A stretch of DNA of 64,000 nt from Arsukibacterium sp. UBA5043 (GTDB lineage: Bacteria; Pseudomonadota; Gammaproteobacteria; Enterobacterales; Alteromonadaceae): assembly GCA_002415085.1 (NCBI GenBank), contig DIBV01000007.1, positions 1-64,000 of the forward strand, written 5' to 3'. The position numbers and the translations under genes are program-made. The notes below the pieces were generated by a model. That model had not been told where the DNA came from, searched no databases, and saw only the letters and a list, made by a program, of their open reading frames with translations. Shown here in pieces: positions 1 through 8,291 of the stretch. How positions within the stretch are numbered: the first letter of the stretch is position 1; each line of letters begins with the position of its first letter.

Positions 1-546
1 GCACTGGCACTTCTTGGTGTAACTGTTAATGGGTATGCCGCTTATCGGCTAAGCAAAGGAAATACACTGAATGAGAAAGTACTGAACTGGCATCTATTGG
101 AAGATGTGCTGGGTTGGGTGGCGGTACTCATTGTGGCCATAGTTCTGCAATTTGTGGACTGGCCTATTTTAGACCCTTTGCTTTCTATTGGTTTCACCTT
201 ATTTATTTTGGTTAATGTTTTACGCAACCTCAGCACAACTGCGCGCTTATTTCTGCAAGCAGCGCCAGATAGCAAATTGCAAAATGAAATCCAAGATACT
301 TTGCTGAAAATTGATGAGTTAGACAGCATTCATCACCTGCATCTCTGGTCGCTTGATGGTGAACATCATGTACTCACCGCACATGTGGTAACCGATGCAA
401 GTATAGAATTTACTGCAACTAGTTATGCTGATATCAAACAGCGCATTGCCAACGCATTGGATCAGTTTGATCTAGCACATACCACGATAGAGCTGGAGCT
501 AACACAAGAAAATTGTCGGGATGATGATCCGCATAAGGTGCAGTGA
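1..546 (+). CDS. Cation diffusion facilitator family transporter, C-terminal part (5' end outside window)
   Basis: The reading frame is open from the first base and stops at 544-546, so the start lies upstream of the window. The visible 181 residues hold the last membrane segments and the cytoplasmic domain. An HLLED motif at the start of a membrane helix matches the metal-site helix of CDF proteins. The C-terminal domain contains the [19 protein letters not shown] stretch typical of CzcD/ZitB-type zinc efflux proteins. The family exports Zn2+ (also Cd2+ or Co2+) from the cytoplasm in exchange for protons. The metal cannot be decided from this part. The next gene begins 1 base after the stop, so the two are probably co-transcribed. 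Confidence 0.9.
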   Translation, partial: ALALLGVTVNGYAAYRLSKGNTLNEKVLNWHLLEDVLGWVAVLIVAIVLQFVDWPILDPLLSIGFTLFILVNVLRNLSTTARLFLQAAPDSKLQNEIQDTLLKIDELDSIHHLHLWSLDGEHHVLTAHVVTDASIEFTATSYADIKQRIANALDQFDLAHTTIELELTQENCRDDDPHKVQ

Positions 547-547
547 A

Positions 548-874
548 GTGACCGTCATTACAACGTTAGGTTTATTTATCATTACTGCAATAGCAGAAAT
601 TGTCGGCTGCTATTTGCCTTACCTGTGGCTGAAAAAAGGAGCTTCAGCCTGGGTGCTGTTACCTGCTGCAATCAGTCTGGCATTATTTGCCTGGTTGTTA
701 ACGCTTCATCCAACGGCTGCTGGGCGTGTTTATGCAGCTTACGGCGGAGTATATGTGACAGTAGCATTAGTGTGGTTATGGGGAGTAGATGGCATTCAAC
801 CACACCGCTGGGATCTGGCTGGCGTGGTGCTAATGCTCGCAGGCATGGCAGTGATCATGTTTGCTCCCAGATGA
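548..874 (+). CDS. YnfA/UPF0060 family small membrane protein
   Basis: This 108-residue protein consists of four hydrophobic segments and carries the family signature [13 protein letters not shown] near the N-terminus and YAAYGGVYV in the third segment. I start it at GTG 548, preceded by AAGGTG at 535-540. That gives the family's usual length; a longer reading from 521 would overlap the upstream gene and add residues the family lacks. YnfA proteins resemble small multidrug resistance (SMR) pumps and have been linked to drug efflux in some enterics, but the physiological substrate is not settled. The position right behind a cation efflux gene suggests a shared transcript. Confidence 0.9.
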   Translation: MTVITTLGLFIITAIAEIVGCYLPYLWLKKGASAWVLLPAAISLALFAWLLTLHPTAAGRVYAAYGGVYVTVALVWLWGVDGIQPHRWDLAGVVLMLAGMAVIMFAPR

Positions 875-948
875 AGCAGACTGTACTCGGAGCATCGGTT
901 TGAAAGTGAGTAAATGGCGAAATAATGAATTTCATAAAAAACATATTC

Positions 949-1689
949 TTAGTCATCATTATATGAGAAATTTCCCGAATCCCGGCTAACCCTCAATAAG
1001 TAAGATAAATCACTGTTTTCTGCTATTGCAGTTTTGTCGCCGCCTTTAAAAAAATAGCCACCGCTACTACCCAGCAGCGTTAACGTGTCGCCACTGCGTT
1101 TCAGTGCAGTACCTTCTGGTAAGGCAATAATCGGCGTAGTCGGGTTTAACACCATAAACTCTGCCAAACGCATATCGCGCGTTTCACCGTGAAACCCTTC
1201 AGGTTTATAATCGCTGTAATGCGGATTTAACTGCAGTGGCACTAGCTGCAATGCGTCAAATGACACCGGCTCAATAATCGGCATATCGTTGGTGGTGCGA
1301 ATGCTTTGACCTGCTATATTAGAACCGGCGCTCCAGCCAATATACGGCACGCCATCGGTTACGCGCTCCCTGATCAATTGCACGATATCTTGTTGATATA
1401 GCTCATTAAGTAGCTGGAATGTGTTGCCGCCACCTACGGCTATTGCTTGTGCTGCGCTAACCGCTTTTTCGGGCTCTGGATACTGGTGCAGGCTGGTTAT
1501 TTTTATCTTTAACGGCGCTAACGCACTGGAGACTTGTTTAAGATAATCATCGCTGTCAATGCTAACGCCGGCATAGGGTATAAAAAGCAGTTCGCTGACA
1601 CCTTGCAAATGTGCTTTAAGCCAGGCCATGTATGGTGCCAGATACTCGCTGCTGTGGGCTCGTGAGCTGCTTAATAATAGTAATTGCAT
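949..1689 (-). CDS. pepE: Dipeptidase E (peptidase family S51), cytoplasmic alpha-aspartyl dipeptidase
   Basis: A 246-residue protein without signal peptide, hydrolysing dipeptides with N-terminal aspartate. The nucleophile sits in GWSAGSN (Ser120), with His157 in LNPHYSD and Glu192 in ALPEGTA. These are the same positions as the catalytic Ser, His and Glu reported for Salmonella PepE, so the enzyme should be active. The GGGNTFQLL motif (residues 86-94) is also conserved. Start ATG 1689 is preceded by GGAG. It is a single gene, divergent from htpX and facing the YnfA gene tail to tail. Confidence 0.93.
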   Translation of the reverse strand: MQLLLLSSSRAHSSEYLAPYMAWLKAHLQGVSELLFIPYAGVSIDSDDYLKQVSSALAPLKIKITSLHQYPEPEKAVSAAQAIAVGGGNTFQLLNELYQQDIVQLIRERVTDGVPYIGWSAGSNIAGQSIRTTNDMPIIEPVSFDALQLVPLQLNPHYSDYKPEGFHGETRDMRLAEFMVLNPTTPIIALPEGTALKRSGDTLTLLGSSGGYFFKGGDKTAIAENSDLSYLLRVSRDSGNFSYNDD

Positions 1690-1843
1690 GGGGTTCTCCG
1701 GTTCTGCTTCCTGTTTCGGCGGCTATTGTAGCGAAAAGCGGGCAGTCAAACATGTTTTCTTACACATTATCGACAGGTCTTAATTTGAAATTCAGCTGGC
1801 TGCCCATATATTGGTAGCAATTACGTCACTGAGGTAGGGTTAT

Positions 1844-2704
1844 ATGAAAAGAGTTTTGCTGTTTCTGGCAACGAACCTGGCGGTTATTTTAGTACTGAGT
1901 ATTGTACTGAACATCGTTTTTAGTTTTTTAGGTATCGATCACAGTAGTATTGCTGGTCTGTTGGTATTTGCGGCAATATTTGGTTTTGGCGGCTCGTTTA
2001 TATCGTTGGCATTATCAAAATGGATGGCAAAGCGTTCCACCGGGGCGGAGGTAATTACCCAGCCACGTAACGCTACTGAGCAATGGCTGATGCGTACAGT
2101 TGAGCGCCAGGCCAGAAAAGCCGGCATTGGTATGCCGGAGGTAGCGGTATATGATTCACCTGAAATGAATGCTTTTGCTACAGGTATGAACCGCAATGCG
2201 GCTTTAGTGGCGGTAAGTACCGGTTTGCTGCGTAATATGAAAGAAAACGAGGTAGAAGCAGTATTGGCGCATGAAGTGTCCCATATTGCCAATGGCGATA
2301 TGGTAACGCTGACCCTGATCCAGGGGGTAGTCAACACCTTCGTTATTTTCTTTGCCCGCTTAATTGCCGGTGCGATTCGCAATAACAATCAGCAGCTGGG
2401 GACCTTTGCTTATTTTGGTATTGTTATTGTACTGGAAATTGTATTTGGTTTTCTGGCCAGTATCATCGTTATGTGGTTTTCACGCCAACGGGAATACCGG
2501 GCCGATGCTGGCGCGGCGCGGTTAGAAGGGCCTGATAAAATGGTCGCGGCGCTGGAGAGGCTTAAAAACAACCACGAAAGCCGCCTGGAAGGCAGTTTAA
2601 TGGCGTTTGGTATTGCCGGTAAGAAGCCTAAGTCAGAGCTGCTGTTAACTCATCCGCCACTGGAAAAGCGGATTGAAGCCCTGCGCAACCGTCGCGAGTT
2701 TTAA
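1844..2704 (+). CDS. htpX: Protease HtpX, membrane zinc metalloprotease (M48B)
   Basis: The 286 residues match the family length. Two N-terminal membrane segments (about 4-28 and 36-58) are followed by the cytosolic catalytic domain, with zinc motif HEVSH at 143-147, then two further hydrophobic stretches around 160-210. HtpX works with FtsH in quality control of the inner membrane, cutting misfolded membrane proteins. A GAGGTAGGG ribosome site precedes the ATG. In enterics the gene is induced by envelope stress; I cannot see a recognisable Cpx site here. The gene is monocistronic, closed by a strong terminator at 2729-2757. Confidence 0.96.
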   Translation: MKRVLLFLATNLAVILVLSIVLNIVFSFLGIDHSSIAGLLVFAAIFGFGGSFISLALSKWMAKRSTGAEVITQPRNATEQWLMRTVERQARKAGIGMPEVAVYDSPEMNAFATGMNRNAALVAVSTGLLRNMKENEVEAVLAHEVSHIANGDMVTLTLIQGVVNTFVIFFARLIAGAIRNNNQQLGTFAYFGIVIVLEIVFGFLASIIVMWFSRQREYRADAGAARLEGPDKMVAALERLKNNHESRLEGSLMAFGIAGKKPKSELLLTHPPLEKRIEALRNRREF

Positions 2705-2728
2705 TTTTATTTACACTAAATGTAGCAG

Positions 2729-2757
2729 AAGGCCCCTTGAAAGGGGCCTTTTTTATT
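2729..2757 (+). terminator. Rho-independent terminator of htpX
   Basis: A perfect 10-base stem (AAGGCCCCTT / AAGGGGCCTT) with a two-base centre is followed by a T-rich run (TTTTATTT). Confidence 0.93.
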
Positions 2758-2893
2758 TAATGGCCGCGAGTGGAATATACTGATAGTGGCAGTAGAGCAC
2801 TATTAATCCTTTGAATAACGGCAATAGCCGAACAACACTGGTATCACGCGTAAGTTTTGCTAAGGTAAGCCAAAATCACTAGCCGGAGTCATC

Positions 2894-4048
2894 ATGCAAC
2901 AGACAACATTACAGGCACTGTTACAGCCACCGAAAATAGCTGAGTTTAATCCACCGCGCCGTATTTTAATGGGCCCGGGGCCGTCTGATGTGTATCCTCA
3001 GGTTCTGGCTGCGCAGGCCAGGCCAACAATAGGTCATTTAGACCCATTGTTTATTGGCATGATGGATGAGCTGAAGCAATTATTACAGTATGCATTTCAA
3101 ACCAAAAATCCAATGACCATTGCGGTATCTGCCCCCGGTAGTGCCGGCATGGAAACCTGTTTTGTTAATCTGGTTGAGCCGGGTGAAAAGGTCATCGTTT
3201 GTCGCAATGGGGTGTTTGGTGAACGGATGCGTCAGAATGTGGTGCGTTGCGGCGGTGTAGCAGTGTGTGTTGATAATGCCTGGGGGGAGCCGGTTAACCC
3301 GCAACAGGTTGAAGAGACGCTAAAAAAACATCCGGATGCACGTTTTGTTGCTTTTGTGCATGCTGAAACGTCTACCGGGGCGTTAAGTGATGCTAAAACC
3401 CTCTGTGCTTTAGCCCGGCAGTATGATTGTCTGTCTATTGTCGATGCGGTTACTTCATTAGGTGGCGTGGAGCTCAGAGTAGATGAGTGGGGCATTGATG
3501 CTATTTATTCAGGTAGTCAGAAATGTTTATCCTGTGTGCCGGGTTTGTCTCCGGTGTCGTTTTCACCCCGCGCAGTAGAAAAAATTCAGCAACGTCAAAC
3601 CCCGGTGCAAAGCTGGTTTTTAGATCAGAGCCTGGTAATGGCGTACTGGAGCGGTAAAGGGAAACGCAGTTATCATCATACTGCGCCGGTAAACAGCTTG
3701 TACGCGCTGCATGAAGCGCTGCGATTGCTGGCAAATGAAGGGCTTGAGCAGGCGTGGCGGCGCCACCAGATGATGCATCAGTTGTTGGCAGAAGGCTTAA
3801 CCAAACTTGGTCTGGAGTTTGTGGTGGCGGGGCCATACCGGTTACCACAATTAAACCATGTATTTATACCTAAAGGGGTGGAGGATGCGGCGCTGCGTTC
3901 GGCACTGCTTGAACAGTACAATCTGGAGCTTGGCGCCGGCCTTGGCGATATGGCTGGTAAAACCTGGCGTATTGGTTTAATGGGTTATGGTGCACGGCGT
4001 GAAAACATTGCACTTTGCCTGCAGGCACTCACTGAGCAACTAAAGTAA
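2894..4048 (+). CDS. Class V aminotransferase, alanine-glyoxylate / serine-pyruvate type
   Basis: A 384-residue PLP enzyme of fold type I. The N-terminal LMGPGPSD (residues 25-32), the HAETSTG substrate loop (156-162), Asp184 in VDAVTSLGG, and the PLP-binding Lys210 in YSGSQKCL are all present. These are hallmarks of the alanine-glyoxylate, serine-glyoxylate and serine-pyruvate transaminase group, which moves an amino group onto glyoxylate or pyruvate. The exact donor cannot be fixed from sequence. The gene stands alone between the htpX terminator and a small TIGR02647 gene, so context does not help. Confidence 0.88.
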   Translation: MQQTTLQALLQPPKIAEFNPPRRILMGPGPSDVYPQVLAAQARPTIGHLDPLFIGMMDELKQLLQYAFQTKNPMTIAVSAPGSAGMETCFVNLVEPGEKVIVCRNGVFGERMRQNVVRCGGVAVCVDNAWGEPVNPQQVEETLKKHPDARFVAFVHAETSTGALSDAKTLCALARQYDCLSIVDAVTSLGGVELRVDEWGIDAIYSGSQKCLSCVPGLSPVSFSPRAVEKIQQRQTPVQSWFLDQSLVMAYWSGKGKRSYHHTAPVNSLYALHEALRLLANEGLEQAWRRHQMMHQLLAEGLTKLGLEFVVAGPYRLPQLNHVFIPKGVEDAALRSALLEQYNLELGAGLGDMAGKTWRIGLMGYGARRENIALCLQALTEQLK

Positions 4049-4139
4049 GCAGCTTAATCGTTAAATTTGTGCAGAAAAGGCTGCCAATATTTGCCGATTA
4101 CGGCTATCTTGAATCTGCTAACAACAGAGGATGTATGCT

Positions 4140-4376
4140 ATGCCAGTAACACCTGAGCTGAATGCTGAAATAAAAATTCTGAATTTATATAATCTGGACT
4201 CACAAATGGAGGGGTTAAAAGTTCATAAAGATGCTGATAGTGAAACCCGCGACGCCATTGCCCGCTTACATGCTAAAGGATTGCTGACCCAGGCTGATGG
4301 TGGCTATTTAACCGATCTGGGCGTGCACTGTGCAGAGCATATTCAGACGGCGCTGCGAATTCTGGCTACCCGCTAA
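4140..4376 (+). CDS. TIGR02647 family small protein, function unknown
   Basis: A 78-residue protein starting MPVTPEL, with the conserved features of TIGR02647: an N-terminal helix, a VHKDAD motif and a LHAKGLLTQADGGYLTDLG region that resembles the wing of a winged helix. I chose ATG 4140 over ATG 4131 because the AGAGG ribosome site (4126-4130) touches 4131 but is 9 bases from 4140, and because the family begins with MPxTPEL. The family is mostly found in Pseudomonas and Alteromonadales-like bacteria and has no assigned role. DNA binding is only a suggestion from the predicted fold. Confidence 0.85.
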   Translation: MPVTPELNAEIKILNLYNLDSQMEGLKVHKDADSETRDAIARLHAKGLLTQADGGYLTDLGVHCAEHIQTALRILATR

Positions 4377-4390
4377 TACGCTTTACGAGC

Positions 4391-4415
4391 AACTGGCCTG
4401 CTATTCAGGCCAGTT
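4391..4415. terminator. Bidirectional terminator-like hairpin between convergent genes
   Basis: A perfect 10-base inverted repeat (AACTGGCCTG / CAGGCCAGTT) with a 5-base loop lies between the TIGR02647 gene and the transglutaminase gene. It covers the stop codon of the latter (4401-4403). The T-run is weak on both sides, so this is a moderate call. Confidence 0.6.
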
Positions 4416-6338
4416 TAAACCGGTGAGTATTTTACGATTCTCTTTTAAGTGCTGTTTTAACTGCCGTAATGCGGTTTGATCACTGGCAAATAGCGCCCGT
4501 TGATACAAGGAGTCTATTGTCTCAAGCAGGATGGCGTGCCGGGGGTTATAGCGTTGCACTGTGTTAATAAACTGACTGAAATTCTGGCCTGCTGGTTTAT
4601 GCTGGATCAGTTTTCTAAAATAGCGCCTGATTAATCGCACCGGGGCCGGAAAGTTTTCTGGTTGCCGTTGATACCGAAGATACCACCAGCCCAATCCCAT
4701 TAGCAATATTACCAAACCAAGCAGGGCCAACAGCTTGCTAAAAGCTTTTAATTGTTGCCACAGGTTATATTGCTGGCTTTCATCAAATCCTAATACCCAT
4801 ACTGACCAATAGTAATCCAGATGCAATAATTGTTGGTTAATATAATTAACGGCAGAAAAACGCCGCCAGTTTGCCTGTAACTGAGTCTGCTCGTCAGCCG
4901 ATAATACGGCATCCAGACCGGCCAGAACCCGCTCTGGCGCAATAACAGCGGTGGGATCAAATCGGTGCCAGAGACCACTATCAAAATACTCCACCCAGGC
5001 ATGTGCTTCTCTTTGCCGTACTTCAAGATATTGTTGTTCTTCATGCCAGACGCCGCCCTGATAGCCGCCAACCACTCTGGCAGGCACACCCGCTTCCCGT
5101 AATAGCACTGCCGTAGCTGAAGCGTAGTGACTACAAAACCCGGTACGGCTATCAAATAAAAAGGCATCAATGCTATTGTCGCCAAGACGTGGAGGGTTGA
5201 GACTATAAAAGTAAGGTTGTTGCCGGAACAGGGCACTTATTTGTGCTATTAATTCAGCAGTTGAACTGGTTTTAGCCGCCAGCTCATTGGCCAGCGCCCG
5301 GGTTTGTGGATTGGCCTTAACAGTTCTGCTGTTCAATTGCTGTTCTGTCGCATTATCTTCAGGTATGGCTGACAATACACTGCTTAGCTGATAGCTCAAC
5401 CGTTGACTAACCGGGCGGCGGGCTTCAACCAGATAGGCCGCAACGGGGCGCACGGTATGAGTCAGTTGCACCGGTATGCCAAGTGCAAACAGGCTTCGCT
5501 GGTTACTGACTTCAGTAATAACCTGATAATCAATTCGTAGCCCGTTGTTGTACTCATTGGTTTGCGCCGTGGTTGGCTGACGAGCTTCAAACCGTCGGTT
5601 GACGTTCCAGCTGCGGCCATCAAAATCTTCGTATACTTTAGCGCGCCAGTATAATTGTTGCCGCGCTGGCCGAGGCCCGCTGAAAATAGCCCGAAATGCC
5701 AACGTGTCACTTTGTACCAGGCTTTCAATGCTGCCGGGATCCAGACTATCAGCCAGGCCGGTTACGGCAGCATCTGCCGTTGGGATCCGCCACAAAGGTT
5801 GTAAACGGGGGAACAATAGAAACAATGAGATCCAGACAGGAAAAGTAAGCAGTAAAGCTTTTCCTAATTGCAGCACCTGCAATCGCTGTTGTTTGCTGGC
5901 ATATAGCTGATAGTGTTGATAAAGCGTAAATAGTAGCAACGCCAGAACCAGCAGACTTAACAGAATACTCTGATAAAAAATAAAACAGCATGCTAACAGG
6001 AAATATAACACCCAGAGCAACTGATGACTGTCATGCCGCTGTCGAATTAAAACCATGCGGCTGACGGCCGATAGCAGCAGTATTTGCAACATAAAGTGAA
6101 AAATACCGCTTTGATTGATACTGATAAGCAGTAATAACAGGATTACTGCCGCAATAATATTTACCCGTTTTAACTTATTTACTTTGGCAGTGGTTCGTTG
6201 CAAAGGCCAGCGATACGCCAACAGCAGCACTAAAATAGCGCTGTACCATAAAGGTAAAGCCTGATGAAGTAACACGATTATAGCCAGTAAAATAATCGTA
6301 AATGATAGGATAGCCTGCCGGTTTAACAGCACTAACAT
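4401..6338 (-). CDS. TgpA-type membrane transglutaminase-like protein (DUF3488 plus transglutaminase domain)
   Basis: The 645-residue protein has about six membrane helices in residues 1-175 (DUF3488), a periplasmic transglutaminase core and one more membrane helix near 535-560 with a cytoplasmic tail. The thiol-protease-like triad is intact: Cys402 in TGFCSHYA, His447 in EAHAWVE and Asp461 in HRFDPTA. The family includes P. aeruginosa TgpA, essential there and thought to act on cell-envelope proteins or peptides; its substrate is unknown. The start overlaps the stop of the DUF58 gene by 7 bases, and moxR lies before it. This is the classic MoxR / DUF58 / TgpA operon. Confidence 0.92.
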   Translation of the reverse strand: MLVLLNRQAILSFTIILLAIIVLLHQALPLWYSAILVLLLAYRWPLQRTTAKVNKLKRVNIIAAVILLLLLISINQSGIFHFMLQILLLSAVSRMVLIRQRHDSHQLLWVLYFLLACCFIFYQSILLSLLVLALLLFTLYQHYQLYASKQQRLQVLQLGKALLLTFPVWISLFLLFPRLQPLWRIPTADAAVTGLADSLDPGSIESLVQSDTLAFRAIFSGPRPARQQLYWRAKVYEDFDGRSWNVNRRFEARQPTTAQTNEYNNGLRIDYQVITEVSNQRSLFALGIPVQLTHTVRPVAAYLVEARRPVSQRLSYQLSSVLSAIPEDNATEQQLNSRTVKANPQTRALANELAAKTSSTAELIAQISALFRQQPYFYSLNPPRLGDNSIDAFLFDSRTGFCSHYASATAVLLREAGVPARVVGGYQGGVWHEEQQYLEVRQREAHAWVEYFDSGLWHRFDPTAVIAPERVLAGLDAVLSADEQTQLQANWRRFSAVNYINQQLLHLDYYWSVWVLGFDESQQYNLWQQLKAFSKLLALLGLVILLMGLGWWYLRYQRQPENFPAPVRLIRRYFRKLIQHKPAGQNFSQFINTVQRYNPRHAILLETIDSLYQRALFASDQTALRQLKQHLKENRKILTGLNWPE

Positions 6339-7276
6339 AACGCCAACTCACGCAGACAGCGTTGCAAATGCTGTTGACCACAGGACGGGCTGATGCTTTT
6401 AGTGTTAATCCGCAGACCATAGGGTTTGCTGCGTTGCTCCAGTTGCAACATCATATAACAGGCCTTTGACAGCGCAACCTCCAGGGCTGCACCGGTAACG
6501 GTTGGAATGGTAATCCAATCAGGTTCTGGTACAGGAGAGCTTGGCGCATGCTTTACAACCGGGTTATCAGGATCCCGTGCCAGACGCTTCCACAGCATCA
6601 GCTTCAAGCTGTCACCAGGGTGATAGCTACGAATCGTATCGTAGTCCTCTGCGATCTGGTTTTTAGTGCCCCGGTCGACCGCCAGAGCCTCGACAGACTC
6701 TGAGGGCAAAGGCTTGGGAAAAACCCAGAAATGATAATCAAGCATTAGCATGCTTTTGCAGTTGAACAAACCGAAAGGATAATAACTATGGACAGTTAGA
6801 CGTGGTAATGGATAATAGCCGCGGTTTTCGGCAAGCAGCGGTACCATAACGTGCAGGTTGGCATCGGCCAGTACTGATGGCTGCTGCTGAGAATGAAAAT
6901 AACATTGAATTTGCTGCTTCGGCTCAGGCGTTTGCAATGCTACGGGTACCATCAGTGTTTCTGTGGCATAGGCACTTAACACGGGCGCACAACTTACCGT
7001 AATATTATGTAAATTACGCCAGGCTAATACCAGTGCCAGTAGCAACACGGAAACCAGCATATAACTCATTAATAATATTAAATTATTCTGATAGTTGGTG
7101 CCCAGGAAATAAAGCAAAATCAGTAGTAAAATATACCATAGACCAAACCGGCTTGGCAGAATATAAATGATCTTCTGGCTCAACGTAACTTGTCTGGCCG
7201 GCGGTTGTCGCTTGTTGAGCCAGTTATTGAGCCGCTGGCGAAACCACTGTTGAAACCGCCACTTAAGGTGTTTCAT
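6332..7276 (-). CDS. DUF58 domain-containing membrane protein
   Basis: The 314-residue protein has two adjacent membrane helices (about residues 35-75) followed by a DUF58 domain with the conserved DYDTIRSYHPGDSLKLMLWKR region (about 215-235). DUF58 proteins are related to von Willebrand A-like domains and work with MoxR AAA+ ATPases. I start it at ATG 7276, which overlaps the moxR stop as ATGA. A longer TTG start at 7285 is possible but less likely. It overlaps tgpA by 7 bases at its end, so translation of all three is probably coupled. Confidence 0.88.
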   Translation of the reverse strand: MKHLKWRFQQWFRQRLNNWLNKRQPPARQVTLSQKIIYILPSRFGLWYILLLILLYFLGTNYQNNLILLMSYMLVSVLLLALVLAWRNLHNITVSCAPVLSAYATETLMVPVALQTPEPKQQIQCYFHSQQQPSVLADANLHVMVPLLAENRGYYPLPRLTVHSYYPFGLFNCKSMLMLDYHFWVFPKPLPSESVEALAVDRGTKNQIAEDYDTIRSYHPGDSLKLMLWKRLARDPDNPVVKHAPSSPVPEPDWITIPTVTGAALEVALSKACYMMLQLEQRSKPYGLRINTKSISPSCGQQHLQRCLRELALC

Positions 7277-8181
7277 AACGGGCAAACAGTTTGCTCAAGC
7301 AATAACTCGCTGTGGGAATGACTCGCTGCACTGGATCGTGGATCTAGCCGATGTTCTGCAACCGATGGAAATACCTGTTGCACATCATCAGCCGTCACAA
7401 AATCACGACCAGTGATAAGAGCATGTGCCTTACTTGCCCTTAGCAGAGCTTTAGAGGCGCGGGGCGATAATGGTAGCATATCATTGCGGCTGCGACTGGC
7501 ATCAACCAAACTGAGCAAATAATCAATTACCGCATCACTAACAGTAACTGAGCCAAGTCTTTGCTGCAGACTTTGTAAGGTATTACCATCAAGCTGCTGA
7601 GTTAAAAACTGCAAGCGAGAACCTTTGCTATCGTCAACCAGCAACTGATGTTCAGCTGCACGCTCTGGAAACCCTAAAGATAAGCGCATTAAAAAACGAT
7701 CCAGTTGTGACTCCGGCAAAGCAGACGTTCCCGCATGAAAGAGAGGGTTCTGTGTTGCGATAACAAAAAAAGGGCTGGGTAATGGCCGGGTCTGGCCATC
7801 AGTACTAACCTGGCGCTCTTCCATAGCTTCGAGCAATGCGCTCTGGGTTTTAGGGCTGGCGCGATTTATTTCATCTGCCAGTAACACCTGAGAGAATACC
7901 GGTCCCGGCTGAAAATGAAATTGTTGTGACCGGGCATCGTATATGCTGATGCCGGTTAAATCTGCAGGGAGTAGATCACTGGTAAATTGCACCCGCCGGT
8001 AACTCAGACCAAGACTGTTAGCCAGTGCATGAGCCAGGGTGGTTTTACCAAGACCAGGAAGATCTTCAAGCAGCAAGTGCCCGTCGGCCAGCAAGCAACA
8101 CAGCGCCAGGCGAATCTGTTGTTGTTTACCAAGAATAACCTGATTAAGGCTTTGTTCAACCTGATGTAATTGCGCTAACAC
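7273..8181 (-). CDS. MoxR-family AAA+ ATPase
   Basis: A 302-residue AAA+ protein with Walker A in LPGLGKTTLAHAL (about 41-52), Walker B in LLADEINRASPKTQ (about 105-118), sensor 1 in FVIATQNP and a C-terminal lid domain. MoxR ATPases are chaperone-like and help assemble or activate envelope or metal-containing complexes, together with DUF58 and VWA proteins. The start is GTG 8181 with AAGGA six bases upstream. It is the first gene of the moxR / DUF58 / tgpA operon. The protease terminator at 8247-8272 separates it from the subtilase gene upstream. Confidence 0.93.
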   Translation of the reverse strand: MLAQLHQVEQSLNQVILGKQQQIRLALCCLLADGHLLLEDLPGLGKTTLAHALANSLGLSYRRVQFTSDLLPADLTGISIYDARSQQFHFQPGPVFSQVLLADEINRASPKTQSALLEAMEERQVSTDGQTRPLPSPFFVIATQNPLFHAGTSALPESQLDRFLMRLSLGFPERAAEHQLLVDDSKGSRLQFLTQQLDGNTLQSLQQRLGSVTVSDAVIDYLLSLVDASRSRNDMLPLSPRASKALLRASKAHALITGRDFVTADDVQQVFPSVAEHRLDPRSSAASHSHSELLLEQTVCPL

Positions 8182-8246
8182 GCTAATTCCTTACTGCTAA
8201 TTTATACTCTCTATACTAGCTGCTTGGCTGTCAGGATCAACTAAAG

Positions 8247-8272
8247 AATAAGGCAGCCAAAGCTGCCTTATT
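8247..8272. terminator. Terminator after the S8 peptidase gene
   Basis: An 11-base perfect stem (AATAAGGCAGC / GCTGCCTTATT) with loop CAAA lies just downstream of the minus-strand peptidase gene. The T content after the stem is modest on the minus strand and better on the plus strand. Confidence 0.7.
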
Positions 8273-8291
8273 TATTGCAAAAGGTGGAGTA

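Noticed and set aside
5599-5910. 103-residue plus-strand frame inside the transglutaminase gene
   Set aside because: Antisense to the conserved domain of tgpA, no ribosome site, no family resemblance.
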